Both the position numbers and the translations under genes were made by a program. Shown here in pieces: positions 1 to 10,426 of a DNA stretch of 64,000 bases. Within the stretch, counting starts at the first letter, position 1. Every line of letters starts with the position of its first letter. The stretch is from Salticus scenicus (lineage: Eukaryota > Arthropoda > Arachnida > Araneae > Salticidae): the NCBI GenBank assembly GCA_963930645.1, contig OZ005662.1, positions 76,155,841 through 76,219,840 on the forward strand, in the 5' to 3' direction. The notes beneath the pieces were generated by a model. The model was not told the origin of the DNA. It was given only the letters and a program-made list of their open reading frames with translations, and ran no database searches.

Positions 1-84
1 GTCTTTGTTCAATTTAATTGTTGGAAAATGAAGATATGGCTTCTTAATTTTATTAAATTTTTCTGAGCATAAACCGATGTTTTC

Positions 85-86
<2 letters not shown>

Positions 87-128
<42 letters not shown>
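87..128. repeat. (TAA)n microsatellite
   Basis: About 14 uninterrupted TAA units are read directly. No function is apparent. Confidence 0.95.
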
Positions 129-327
129 GAGCATTTCTGTGATAACGGCCATTTTTTTTACAAATGGCAATTACGATACGATGGTAATTAGTATCAAATA
201 ACGTAAGTCATAAATTGCAATTAAAATTATAAATCATTATGTAAATAACAGAATTCGTTCATTAATATCTTAACATTTTACGTCTTACTTCAACGTATTC
301 AATATTTAAAGAATTTATTTGTTAATA

Positions 328-542
328 CAGTCGGCAGCAAAAGTATTCAAGCACTAGCAATAATCCCTGTCTAAAAAAACGTGCACGTAATAGTGCTTTG
401 TTAAATAAATCCTTGTCGAGTCATGGTCTTAATCAGTCTAAGAACATGAATCAAGAAGGATTTAGTTAACAAAACAGTTTTAAGTATACTTTTTTGATAT
501 CGGAATTATTGCCTAGTGGTCGGATACTTTTTCTGCCGACTG
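328..542. mobile_element. Palindromic TA-flanked MITE, family A, copy 1
   Basis: The ends are CAGTCGGCAGCAAAAG and its inverse ending CTGCCGACTG. TA lies immediately outside both ends (326-327 and 543-544). Almost the whole 215 bp folds back on itself around a short centre (AATCAGTCTAAG region). It has no coding capacity. TA duplication and CAGT-type ends are standard for Tc1/mariner non-autonomous elements. Five more copies lie at 7.6, 8.0, 14.5, 53.3 and 53.5 kb. Confidence 0.85.
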
Positions 543-544
543 TA

Positions 545-990
545 TGTATATCATTAAAAATTTATACATGACTTTTTGCCAAGTTTTGTCAGGAGATTAT
601 TCGTCTCAATAAAGTTAATTATGGTAGTTATTCATAAGATGATCAAATGTCCCCATTTTTTCGAAATAGCCTTTAATTTGAATGCATTTTTCTAAGTTTT
701 GAAAAATTGTAGAAAGTAAACTATTTATCATTGATTGTTTTACTTTTGGTTCTTAATTATTAAGAATGAAAAAAGTTGTCCGTATTTGGATAATTGTAAC
801 AATTTTTAACTCTTCTCTGTTATAAAAGTGCTGTTATCTGGTCACTATAGTTATTCGCTAATTGGTGGCTCGAAACTACATCTACAACTAGTTCAAAATT
901 ATTCAAAGAATTAATCGTTAATACACAATATTCTAACATTTTACGTCAAACTAATTACTTAGAGAGTTAACTCTTAAATGTATAACGATG
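545..990. other. AT-rich DNA, no feature recognised
   Basis: No open frame, repeat boundary or RNA-like motif could be supported here. Confidence 0.6.
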
Positions 991-992
991 TA

Positions 993-1507
993 CAGAGTGA
1001 TTATAATTAAAGTTACGATTTCAAAACGCTATAATTTTAAAACCAACGGACAAAATGACTTGATATTTTACCAGATCTATCAGGAGGCAATGGCATTTTG
1101 TTTGGCGAAGGAAAAAAATACTTATAAAATGTGCCTACAGATGGCGCTGCCAAGGTAATCTCAAAAGAATTGCCTAAATAGAATCATTATACAACAGGAA
1201 TGTTGTTAGCAATAGAACAAAATAGCAGGAAACAATAGACTTTAAGAGTTTACGACAAAGTTTTTAGCACAAAGACAAGAATATGAGTTTATAGTTGAAG
1301 CAGTGATAGTGAAAAGAGAAAAAGAGGAGCTTCATGAAACAAACATCTTACGAATGATTAACGATACATTTTGGAACTTTTTTTTTTTCCTTTGCCAAAC
1401 AAAATTCCGTTGCCTAACAACTATTCTGGTAAAATATCAAGTCATTCTCCATAGTAGTTTTAAAATTATAGCGTTTTGAAATCATAGCGTTAACTGTAAT
1501 CACCCTG
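993..1507. mobile_element. Mariner-like non-autonomous element
   Basis: Inverted ends of about 90 bp: the left begins CAGAGTGATTATAATTAAAG and the right closes with TAATCACCCTG. Both carry the shared stretches AAAACGCTATAATTTTAAAA and CTTGATATTTTACCAG in opposite orientation. TA flanks both ends (991-992, 1508-1509). The ~300-bp interior has no long open frame. CAG-start ends plus TA duplication fit Tc1/mariner. Confidence 0.75.
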
Positions 1508-1509
1508 TA

Positions 1510-1998
1510 GATCTGGATTGTATGTTTGAAACCTCATATCTCTTTATGTAGCAACCGTTGCATTTTTGTTTTTTGCAACACTATTTAATCGTTCCCGCAC
1601 ACAACTAGACTCTTTGACAGTTTATTTCTTTATCTGTGCCAATTTTCATTGTTGGCGTGGTATCTGAGTACAATTTCATTTCGGCGCGGGTGTTACGAAT
1701 TACGATTATTTATATAAAAAGTAATAAAAACATACAGGAAAAATTGTTTTCGAATAGAAACAAGGTAAGAGTAACGAATAATATTTATATTTTTGCATAT
1801 ACTGATAAATTTATGCAAGAAATATGTAGCTTCTTTTTGTGATGTAGTAGAAATAGTACATCCGTATGTCTTTTGAAAAAATCCTTATGTGGATTTTTTT
1901 TTCCCATTAACTACACCCATTTCCCGGTTAAATTCAAACGTTATTCATTAAAAATAAAAATTCATGTATTTAAGGGATCGGTTTATTCATGCATTTAA
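1510..1998. other. AT-rich DNA, no feature recognised
   Basis: A 68-codon frame at 1636-1842 has no recognisable domain. Nothing else is supported. Confidence 0.6.
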
Positions 1999-2204
1999 AC
2001 ATACTTACCAACATCCTAATTAATAATCCATAGTATCGTTAGCCACGCCTTTTATTTCACACCAATATTTTTTTAGAGTAGTAGTATTCTTATTTAATCG
2101 TAATTGAATTTGGAGAATATTACTCTTCAAATTTACTGGTGCGAAAAAAAAAAGGTGGGGCTAACGATACTACGGAATATTAATTAGGATGTTGGCAAGT
2201 ATGT
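1999..2204. mobile_element. hAT-type palindromic MITE (GGGGCTAA family), copy 1
   Basis: Left end CATACTTACCAACATCC and right end GGATGTTGGCAAGTATG are inverted, followed inward by TAGTATCGTTAGCC / GGCTAACGATACTA and a GCCTTTT / AAAAGGTGGGG block. This is one of about a dozen copies here sharing an internal GGCGGGGCTAAAA-type box and CA-start ends with TGCCAAC. Cleaner copies at 32.9, 41.5 and 54.9 kb have 8-bp target duplications, which points to hAT. The flanking duplication here is eroded. Confidence 0.75.
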
Positions 2205-2248
2205 GGTAAAATATGAAATACCCAAATATTGTACGTATAACTATTGTA

Positions 2249-2718
2249 CTGGGAAAAAAATATATATATACCGCCTTCATCTAGAACGAATAAGTGGTCA
2301 TTTTCTAAATCCCTAAACTAAAAATACAGATTTCCGAATTATGCGTATAAGGCACGCCAATAAGCTGAATAGATGAAATGATCGATAATTTCTAGTCTAT
2401 TTATTTCTAGATTGTGGAACAATATTCTGAATATTCTGAATCCTTTGTATTGCGAGAAATTCTCGCTTGATTTTCTATAATCGGGTCATACGTTAAGATT
2501 ATAGTTGCTAAAACACGCCTCTTGTGCTCACATTTATTTGCAAAGATTTTTAAATAAGTTTGACCACGATAATATAGGCAAACTTTCTAGAATTCTAATA
2601 GGGGTTTCTAGAATTCTCTTTCAAAAGGGACAAGAATTTATAAGGATGACATGGAACTATTTTTTCCAGAGCCGCAGTTTAAATTCTAGATGTCAGTTAC
2701 AGAATTTTTTTCTCAGTG
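2249..2718. mobile_element. Dispersed ~480-bp DNA element, copy 1
   Basis: This stretch aligns along its whole length with 40743-41222, sharing GTAAGGCACGCCAATAA-like, TTTGTATTGCGAGAAATT and TAAGGATGACATGGA blocks. The second copy has CACTGA / TCAGTG ends flanked by TA. This copy has lost the perfect left end (ACTGGGAAAAAAA). No coding capacity is seen. Probably a Tc1/mariner-type non-autonomous element. Confidence 0.7.
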
Positions 2719-2803
2719 TGCTTGCACAATTAATAAGATATCTATTTTTTTTAAACAAAATTATTAATCTTGCAATGAAACTGATCATAACAAAGTGCAC
2801 GCG

Positions 2804-3401
2804 TCGGTTGGGGACAAAATCTCGCGGGACAAAATATCGCGAGGACAAAATATCGCCGACGTACATGAATACAAAGCAAAAATGAGTAGGTAATTATTAG
2901 TAATGTTGTATAAAATTTCATGACAACACATACCTTAGTCAGAGCACTGACATTCTGACAAACCTACAACAATTTTTTTTTATAAATTTTACTTAAAATA
3001 GTTTAAAGACTATATTTATTAACTTTTGTCAAGATTAGTCATAATGAATTCAATCGTGCTTATCAATTTTAAAATTTTTAATTGAAGTTTGTGAATAATG
3101 TTCAGCTTTAATGTCAGCAGTGATGTACACGATTTTTAAAATGTATTTTGAATAGTGAAAAACAAAAGATAAAATAACTTAAAAATAAACATACATAAAA
3201 TAATGAAATTCGACTCTATGATTTAATTAATTAATTAATTAATTAATTATTTTAAATAATTAATTAATATTTATAAGCCAAGTGGCCCCCGCCAGAGATC
3301 ACGCGTGACACAAAATCAAATTTTCAAATAGATCATATTGTTTTTTTGACGCGATATTTTGTCCGGCGAGATTTTGTCCCGCGATATTATGTCCGGATCC
3401 C
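2804..3401. mobile_element. DNA element with repeated GGACAAAATATCGC end motifs
   Basis: Both ends carry two to three tandem variants of G-GGACAAAAT-(A/C)TCGC, inverted relative to each other (2810-2860 and 3346-3398). An 8-bp direct repeat flanks it: TGCACGCG at 2796-2803 and TGCACGCA at 3402-3409 (7 of 8 match). An 8-9 bp duplication with G-rich ends is compatible with Merlin-type or other 8-bp families. The superfamily is not determined. The interior is AT-rich without an intact frame. Confidence 0.65.
3223..3249. repeat. (TTAA)n microsatellite
   Basis: Seven TTAA-type units in a row, inside the preceding DNA element. Confidence 0.9.
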
Positions 3402-3802
3402 TGCACGCATAACATATATATATATTTCTTTTCAGCTTCTTTCTAAACAATTTTTATTGCAGTTGATTTTCTCAAAGCGTCAATTTGTCTTTAAAGCGCT
3501 CAAGCGTGACGCTTGCGTGCATTCCTTGAGGTCTGTACATGAAAGAACACGGGTGACCGTAACGCATATTTTATGAATTTGACAGCTTTATTTCAGAAAA
3601 TAATGACATTTGTGATCTGATGAGACATCAAATGGCGTGCAAATGATGCTGTAATGCATTTCAATGCCACAAGTTTTCATATGATGAAGAAATTACATAT
3701 ATATATATATATATAAATAGGCGAATAAAATTATTATTTCTAATTAACAAATTTTTATTTTTATAAATAGAGATATCATAGCTTTTAGTTTGAATTGTCT
3801 CA

Positions 3803-4220
3803 CAAGGAAACATTCAAAAGGTGTCATCTTCAAAAAGTATTGAAAAAATATATGTGATTCTACTCTTCATAACGCACCAGAAAATGAAAAAAATATCGGC
3901 TGAAATTAATTACAGCAACCACAAAAAATTGTCAAAATTAAGCATATTTGGCGATTTAGCGTTGTTAGGCAATACGTTTCCTAGCACCGAGATTGCCGTG
4001 TACGAACAGAACCGTGTTTTGCTTTTCCGCCAAGTACTCAAAATCAATCGCCTAGCAGTGTGAAATCGCCAAATATGCTTAATTGTGATAATTTTTTGTG
4101 GTCGCTGTAATTAATTTCATCCGATATTTTTTTCCTTTTCTGGTGTTTTATGAAGAGTAGAATCAAATATATATATTTTTTAATACTTTTTGAAGATGAC
4201 ACCTCTTGAATGTTTCCTTG
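3803..4220. mobile_element. Palindromic element inserted in a tandem unit, 3-bp TCA duplication
   Basis: Ends CAAGGAAACATTCAA and TTGAATGTTTCCTTG are inverted and the arms extend about 170 bp (through AAGCATATTTGGCGATTT). Sister tandem units show the empty site as CTCAGACG. Here the site reads TCA-element-TCA, giving a 3-bp duplication at 3800-3802 and 4221-4223. The 80-codon frame inside is a shadow of the arms. A 3-bp duplication suits PIF/Harbinger- or CMC-like families, but the ends are not decisive. Confidence 0.75.
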
Positions 4221-4829
4221 TCAGACGATTTTGGATTTATGCTGGAAAAATTGTTCTATGAATTATTTTGTATTATACTGTTATATTGTTTTGCGTTAAA
4301 GTAATTTTAAATTGTTTCAAATGTTTTGCATTTTTAGGAGTGGTTTAAAAATAAATATTGTAACATATTAGAAACTGGAAACTGCTACGATTGACTCTTC
4401 CGTAATATGAACCCATGAGCGCTGATAATACGAATACGACAATGAAATTTATAAATAAAGGCATCATGGTTTTTAGTTTGAACCAACTTAGACGTTTATG
4501 CTTGTATGTTGCGAAAGTTGTTCTTGAAAATTGTTTTAAGTTACCCTGTTATTATTTTGCTTAAAACTAATTTTTTGTAGTTGTAATTTTTTGCCTTTAT
4601 AGGAATGATCCAAAAATGAATGGTATCAGATATCAAAACTGCTTTGATTGATTAACTCTTACGACGTTATACAAACTCTGTGAGCAAGGATGATTAGAAT
4701 ATGATCATAGTTTTAAAAAATAAAGACATCATACTTATTAACTTGAATCATCTCAGACGTTTTTGTACTTAAGCTGAAAAAAAAAAAAATGTTGCCTTAA
4801 ATTATTATGTCTTACACTGTTATAATGTT

Positions 4830-5067
4830 CACTGTAAAAAAAAAAAAAATCCCGTAAGATTACGGGAAAAGCCCGGCAGCAGAGAATCGAGACAAAGACC
4901 GTAAAAAAAAAAAAAAAAAAAAACATTGGTTTTACGGGTAAAATGTTTTTTTTACAGGCATGTAACGTAATTTAAGCTTATTATATACTTAATTTACGGT
5001 CTAAGCGTTTCTTTTAACTGGCTACCGGGCTTTCGCCGTAATCTTACGGGATTTTTTTTTTACAGTG
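4830..5067. mobile_element. MITE with CACTGTAAAA ends and CCCGTAAGATTACGG arms
   Basis: Starts CACTGTAAAAAAA followed by ATCCCGTAAGATTACGG and GCCCGG. The inverse closes the element with CCGGGC...CCGTAATCTTACGGG...TTTACAGTG. It sits inside the ~263-bp tandem array. Its terminal CACTGT resembles MITE family C in this window but the interior differs. Confidence 0.75.
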
Positions 5068-5649
5068 TTGCATGAAAGGAATTGTTCACTGTTGTAAAAT
5101 TTTTGCATTTTTGAGAATGGTTCGTTTTTTTATTTATTTATTTTTTTTTCTTTTTAAATTATTAAAAACTGTTTTTTGATTGATTCTCACATTACTTGAA
5201 CTTCATGAATGAAGGTAATTCAGATATGATGACAGTTTTAGAAAATAAGGACATATTAAATTTTAGTTTAAATAGTCTCAGATTTTTTTTTTTGCATTTT
5301 TTTTTCAGAAAAATGTTCCTGCAAATTCTTTTTTATAACATTGTAACAATGTTGAGTAAAAATAAATTTTTTGTTGATTTAGGCCTTCAAGTTTTAAAAA
5401 AATAAGAAATTAAATGTTACGACATATTATATATATATTGTTTTGTTCTACTCTCACATTACCCAAATTCAGTGAACGATGATGATTTCGATATCATAAT
5501 GGATTTGTGAATTTAAATACTTTTGGATGAATTTTAAGATTGCTTATTAATTTGTTTCATCTCTCTGTACATGTTACCTATACATGTATTTAGTCTGTAT
5601 ATGTATTTAGAATGTTTCAAAATTGATAAAAAACTATTGAATTTTCTGT

Positions 5650-5876
5650 GTTGGTTTTAGGGTTAAGGCCAATTGACTGCGCTAGGGTCCTAAGCCTAAG
5701 AGGCGCGTCCTCCATGGTGGTCAATTTAAAAGGTCCTAGCCCGTATTTAGGCAAGTTTCCAAGAAAACCATGGAAAATTCCGAACGGTTAGGCAGACGAT
5801 CGTGACCTGGGATCGAACTTGATACCTCATGTCTACTAGCTTTTAAATCAGAACCTCTCGGCCACTGGTGGGACCT
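5650..5876 (-). mobile_element. tRNA-derived SINE
   Basis: Read on the minus strand it begins CCAGTGGCCGAGAGGTT, matching a pol III A box (TGGCCGAGAGG). About 45 nt on it has AAGTTCGATCCCAGG, matching a B box. A unique body follows, ending near GTCAATTGGCCTTAACCC. The A-box wording is serine-tRNA-like. No LINE partner can be assigned. Confidence 0.65.
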
Positions 5877-5899
5877 ATTCAGCTTTACTGCAGAATTTT

Positions 5900-7590
5900 T
5901 ACTGCAGTCACTCAAAAATTATTAGACTCTATTATGTTTTAAGAGAGCGATTTCTTTAAAGCATATTTTAATATATTTTTACAGGACATAACATTATGGA
6001 AATAATATACATTAATCAAATGTACAAAAACAAGTTTTCGATCAAAAGTGCTGTTATTAGTAAATAATTATAAAATAAGAAACTTTTTTATATACCATGT
6101 TTTTAAATTTTCTGTTGAATCATAGCTATAGAACTACATTAACACTTTATCAATGCGTAAAAATTTTTCAAAGTGATAACGATGTCAATTTTTGTGAGAT
6201 GCATAATTTAAATTTTTACAAATTTTTAACGTTCACGTTTAATTAAATGTATTTATTTTTATGTCGAAAGAAAATGAACTCGTATTTTTATTTATTTATT
6301 TTTATTTATTTTTTGGCAACAATTAAATTATAGCTAATGTTTTAATGGCTATTTTTAAAGCTATTAGGAGGTTATTATTTTCATATTTTAATTAATTAGG
6401 AGAAAACTAATAAAAAAAAATTGAAAATCGGCTTTCGAACTATTGTGTTGTAATCGGATTCTGAGCTATTCTGAAAGTTTCAAATGTCTAGCTAGTAGAG
6501 AAGTTAGTTAAAAATCGGTTGCAAGATTTGTACCGGACAAACAAACAAACAAAAATCGAAGTTAATAAAAACATGGTAAAATGACTGGTTTATAACGCCA
6601 CACGAAATTAATCCGAGACAGGGGATATCAGTGGTAAAATATATCGAATAATTATTTTGTAATCGATGAAAAAAACATTATTTTTTCTCTTGTTTTTATT
6701 ATACTGAAAATTGCAAAATAATTTAAATAATTATCATCACTGCAATTATATCTTGTTTCAGTTTTAATTACCTATTATTAACGAAATTTGAGAAAATTGT
6801 TATCAATTTGAAGAAAGCAAGGTTAAAAAGTCTTGGGAAATATGTTAAATGGTTGAAATGCTATTTTTGGAAAGATAGCTCGTTGAAAAATGCAGACTGT
6901 TTGAAAGGTGTTTAAATTTATTAGAGTCTTTTAAACTGGTTAAAATGTAGGTAGTTCTGTGGTCAACCACAAATATATTCTTTTAAATGATTGAGGAAAT
7001 AGATCAAGAGATAGAGATCAAGAGATAGAGAAAATAGATCAAGAGAGATAAAATTTTTAAGTAATCGACATTTTTATGATTTTAGATTGGGAAATAAAAT
7101 AAACTTCGTGGTGTATTAGATATTTCTTGTTGAAAATATTTGATTTGAGATTATCAAAGATCTAGATGAGTTTAAGAAACTAAGCCATTATCAGGAAATG
7201 TTCTTTTTTTAATATTATTTATAAAATAATTCATGAAAGTATATTTAAACTTAAATATATTTATTTTTATTTCACCTCGAAAATAAACAGTTAATTTTTT
7301 GTGTATTAGGTTATTTATAAAAGTAAGCAACTAATCTCTTTTTTTCTAAAAATTTTTTTAGTATGTCTAAAGCATATTTAAGAAAAAAAAAAAAAAAAAA
7401 AAAGAAGCATGCATAAATATAATTTTAGCTTAAAATAACCAATCGTAGAATTTTTTTTAAAATAAGTATTGAAAATCATTTAAATAAAGGTTTTTAATTA
7501 TTTTTTGTGACAAGTTATGCTTACAGAAGTTATATTATCTTGCCATAACATTTTTCAATTTAAAATGTTTTCTTAAATATCTAGGTATAT
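5900..7590. other. AT-rich DNA, only weak repeat traces
   Basis: No gene is seen. A trace at 6470-6570 has GACAAACAAACAAACAAA after a TTGCAAGATTTG phrase, a wording that recurs in arthropod interspersed repeats. A short purine-rich tandem AGATCAAGAGATAG lies at about 7001-7048, and an A-run at 7380-7404. Confidence 0.5.
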
Positions 7591-7591
7591 A

Positions 7592-7804
7592 CAGTCGGTA
7601 ACAAAAGTGTCTGAACACTAGCAAAAATTCTTATGTAAAAAAAGTACACTTCATGTGGTTTTGTTAAATAAATCCTTGTCGAATCCTGTACTTAGTCAGT
7701 CTAAGACCATGATTCAAAAAGGATTTATTTAACAAAACCATATGAAGTGTACTTTTTTTACATAGAAATTTTTGCTAGTATTCGGACACTTTTGCTACCG
7801 ACTG
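7592..7804. mobile_element. Palindromic TA-flanked MITE, family A, copy 2
   Basis: Ends CAGTCGGTAACAAAAGTG and its inverse. TA at 7590-7591 and 7805-7806. The two arms meet at a short TTAGTCAGTCTAAG centre. Divergence from copy 4 is modest. Confidence 0.85.
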
Positions 7805-7958
7805 TACGGCAAATTGTTGCGGCATTTCAGGAGTTAAAAGAACATGTTATTCCTCAAATATTTCAGCATTTTTTTTTCTCGATGGCAACGAAAATAACCT
7901 CAAAAAACCAATTAAGGAAGTTTGTTTATTGAAGGTTCCTTTAACTGCATCCCTTCTA

Positions 7959-8176
7959 CAGTCGGCAGCAAAAGTATGCGAGCACTAGCAAAAACTCCTA
8001 TATTGAAAAAGTACACTTAATACAGTTTTGTTGAAAAAATCCTTGTCGAATCTTGATCTTAGTCAGTCTAAGAGCATGATTCGTCAAGGATTTATTTAAC
8101 AAAACAGTACTAAGTGTTTTTTTTTTTTTATATACAGGAATTTTCGCTAACTCTCGGATACTTTTTCTGTCGAATG
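7959..8176. mobile_element. Palindromic TA-flanked MITE, family A, copy 3
   Basis: Ends CAGTCGGCAGCAAAAG and a slightly decayed inverse (CTGTCGAATG). TA at 7957-7958 and 8177-8178. It lies only about 150 bp after copy 2 in the same orientation-free form. Confidence 0.85.
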
Positions 8177-8343
8177 TACTGTGCTCTTAGCTACGAAATT
8201 TTCGAAGTCTTCGTTGTCAGCAACTTCTACCGTGAATTCCTGTAGTGATGAGTAATATTTTTAGCTAGCTGTTAACAACTGTAACCGACACCGGTCCCAT
8301 GATGTATAACTTGCTGGTCTAACTATCATTTGTAACTTGTATT

Positions 8344-8420
8344 ATACTTGAAGATGCCATATATTTATGGCGAAAAGCTTTGTAAAATAGGCTTTTAATA
8401 AATATATAAGAATGCACTTT
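8344..8420 (+). mobile_element. Possible Penelope-like 3' tail
   Basis: A TTGAAGA, then a TGCCAT/ATGGC stem, then GAAAAGC (8348-8376) is followed by AATAAATATATAAG-type sequence. This is the order seen at the ends of the Penelope-like copies at 9.4 and 13 kb. The core has UUGA instead of CUGA. No coding remnant is attached. Confidence 0.35.
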
Positions 8421-8481
8421 GTGTGTCTGAAGTTTAAAGCTATTTTACTCAGTATTTCCTTAGGGAAAAAAAAAATCCAAT

Positions 8482-8922
8482 TAGGGTAGGTGCTCCAGTG
8501 ATTGACATGTTCCAGTAATTGACATATATCCCGAAATAATTAATAAATAAGAAAAATAATAAAATCATATATTTTACATATAAGAATTTTAACATTTTAT
8601 GTCAAACACTGGAACATAGAGTGCTAATAACTGGTTGAATGAATAACTAGCAATGTCAAACACTGGAACATAAGGTGCCAATTACTGATAAAATAAAAAA
8701 CTGGCAGTGTCAATTACTGGAGCATTGAATGGGTGTCAAATAAAAATTCATAAAAAAAAATAATTGTTACAAATGTATGTATTTTAACATATATGTGGTT
8801 CTGAATGTCTTTCGTACCACATGTACTAATCTAAAATTTCGAAAAATATTTTCTGATGACTAGAACATTAAAAACATCAGAGATTGCTCTAAAAGTATCA
8901 ATTACTGGTGCACTTACCCTAT
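8482..8922. mobile_element. DNA element with repeated CCAGTAATTGACA motifs
   Basis: Ends AGGGTAGGTGCTCCAGT and ACTGGTGCACTTACCCT are inverted. Inside, variants of GTCAA(A/T)(C/T)ACTGGA(A/G)CA occur at least five times on both strands. Repeated subterminal motifs of this kind are usual transposase-binding sites. The superfamily is not assigned, and the flanking duplication is unclear (TTA/TATA). Confidence 0.6.
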
Positions 8923-9014
8923 ATAATAATCAGCTGTAAAAAGGAGAGTTATCTCTCTCTATCAAGTTATCTAAAAAAATCTTTTTGTTACTACTTTACA
9001 AGTAAATCCGAGTA

Positions 9015-9135
9015 AGGTATAGGGCCGCGGTAGCCCAGTCGGCAGAGCGCCGGCCTCGTAATTGGAAGATTGCGGATTCGGTACTCGAACTGGCCGAAGA
9101 CCGTCGCGTATACTAATGGTGGCTGACCTTTCCTC
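9015..9135 (+). mobile_element. tRNA-derived SINE, head fragment
   Basis: A GGGCCGCGGTAGCCCAGTC head contains an A box (TAGCCCAGTCGG). GCGGATTCGG about 45 nt later is a decayed B box. The body GGCCGAAGACCGTCGCG then ACTAATGGTGGC matches the SINE at 55173-55625 (same ACTAATGGTGGC). The 3' domain is missing here. Confidence 0.7.
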
Positions 9136-9473
9136 TAACCTCTTATATTTTTTTTTTTTTCAGGTTTCTCTCTCTCTTTGTTACAAATATCCATAATTAA
9201 TGCATTATTCATCTCAGGGGTAGCCCATTTTGCGAGAATTTCATTTGAAATAATTTCCGAATAAGTTTAAAATGTAATATGCCAAACCAGATAACGCAAT
9301 AAATACGTCTACCTTTTTTAATTTGGAGATGTAGATAACATACTCAATTTCGAAATTTATAATCCAGTTACATATAAAGAAAATTGTACATTTTAATAAA
9401 TTAAAATATTAAAACCCGAATAAACTACTACGTCAGAAACGCCAAAAGAAAAATATTTGCGATGCATACAGCT

Positions 9474-9503
9474 GTTTCGGTAGCCTTAAGCGTACCGTCT
9501 TCA
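9474..9503 (-). ncRNA. Hammerhead-like core in Penelope arm (left)
   Basis: The minus strand reads CTGAAGA, a GGTA...TACC stem with an inner GC/GC pair, then GAAAC. The order CUGANGA, stem II, GAAA is the hammerhead catalytic core, which is known to occur in Penelope-like terminal repeats. The first stem pair is a C-C mismatch, so activity is uncertain. Confidence 0.45.
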
Positions 9504-9980
9504 GTGCAAAAAGAATTCTGAATCTGGAGAAGTGCTCGTATATATAGGAGTGAGACCGAATTTAGTTCAACCAATAGGATTACGGGAAAGGTGGAGTGTG
9601 TGGCCAATAGGAATTTAGGAATGTTAGCTGTGTAAACAGTAGAAAAATAAAGAAAATGTGGACTGAATGTTAAATTTCCAACAATAAGACAAATAGGGAA
9701 CAGCGAAATCACAATTTACAAGGTTTTTAAAAATTTTATAAATATGAAAAGCTTCAAAGAAACAGAGTTCATGAATGGATTTAGGTCTGCATTTGTCTGA
9801 TTGTTGGAAATTTTACATTCAGTCCATATTTTTTTAATTTTTCTACTGTTTACATAGCTAACACTCCTAAATTCCTACTGGGCACACACTCCACCTTTCC
9901 CGTAATCCTATTGGTTGAACTAAATTCGGTCCCTCTCCTATATATACGAGCACTTCTCCAGATTCAGAATTCTTTTTGCA

Positions 9981-10011
9981 CTGAAGACGGTACGCTTAAG
10001 GCTACCAAAAC
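9981..10011 (+). ncRNA. Hammerhead-like core in Penelope arm (right), decayed
   Basis: Same core as the opposite arm but GAAAC has become AAAAC (10007-10011). That removes the conserved G, so this arm should be inactive. Confidence 0.4.
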
Positions 10012-10426
10012 AGCTGTATGCATCGCAAATATTTTTCTTTTGGCGTTTCTGACGTAGTAGTTTATTCGGGTTTTAATACTCCAACGCCAAGTCTCCTGTT
10101 ATTATTTATTAAATTAAAATCTTCCCTATAATTTCTATTTTTTCTTAAATCATCTAAATCACTTTCCACTGTTTACATACATTTCCACTTTTCTGTTATT
10201 GTGTGGCTCTAGTGCGGTGTAATACCCACTCAGCCTTAACTTTCCCTTTTCTGCAGATTACAAGCCAAGAAATCTATCTTTCTTAAATAAGATTATCTAT
10301 TACAATAACCGAGTTGCTTTTAAATTATGTTGTCAAACCAGGCATCTCACCGAACACCTCTATCTTCTTAAACTCAGTGATGCAGATAAATGTACTTAAT
10401 TTTGGAATCCTCAATCCAATCTAGTG

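Larger units (their letters stand above)
3725..5515. repeat. Degenerate ~263-bp tandem array
   Basis: Landmarks recur in order: a GACATCAT...TTAGTTTGAA...TCTCAGACG block at about 3771, 4462, 4725 and 5250, and a GCATTTTTAGGAGTGGTT-like block between them. After subtracting the MITEs at 3803-4220 and 4830-5067 the spacing is close to 263 bp. Units are diverged, so the array is old. Confidence 0.7.
9408..10105. mobile_element. Penelope-like element, inverted pair of truncated copies, copy 1
   Basis: A minus-strand partial copy (9408 to about 9790) is joined head-to-head to a plus-strand partial copy (about 9791-10105). The arms share TGGCGTTTCTGACGTAGTAG-type sequence, the TATATATACGAG phrase and the CTGAAGACGG...GAAAC core. 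A ~15-bp near-identical duplication flanks it (9393-9407 and 10106-10120, 14 of 15). The right arm alone has a 28-nt extension ending CCTGTTATTAT. Inverted partial copies and a one-sided tail extension are known traits of Penelope elements. The minus arm ends with the same C-terminal phrase as the GIY-YIG copy at 13.4 kb. Confidence 0.75.

Noticed and set aside
3697..3713. Treating every (TA)n or homopolymer tract as a finding
   Set aside because: Such tracts are everywhere in this AT-rich window. Only those marking an element boundary were kept.
3803..4220. 80-codon frame with mixed composition inside the palindrome
   Set aside because: It lies across the left arm and loop of a MITE and contains no domain. 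The mirrored arm shows the same bases without an open frame.
9015..9090. A functional tRNA gene
   Set aside because: The A box is good, but the B box is decayed, the acceptor stem does not close and the downstream sequence matches the SINE body.
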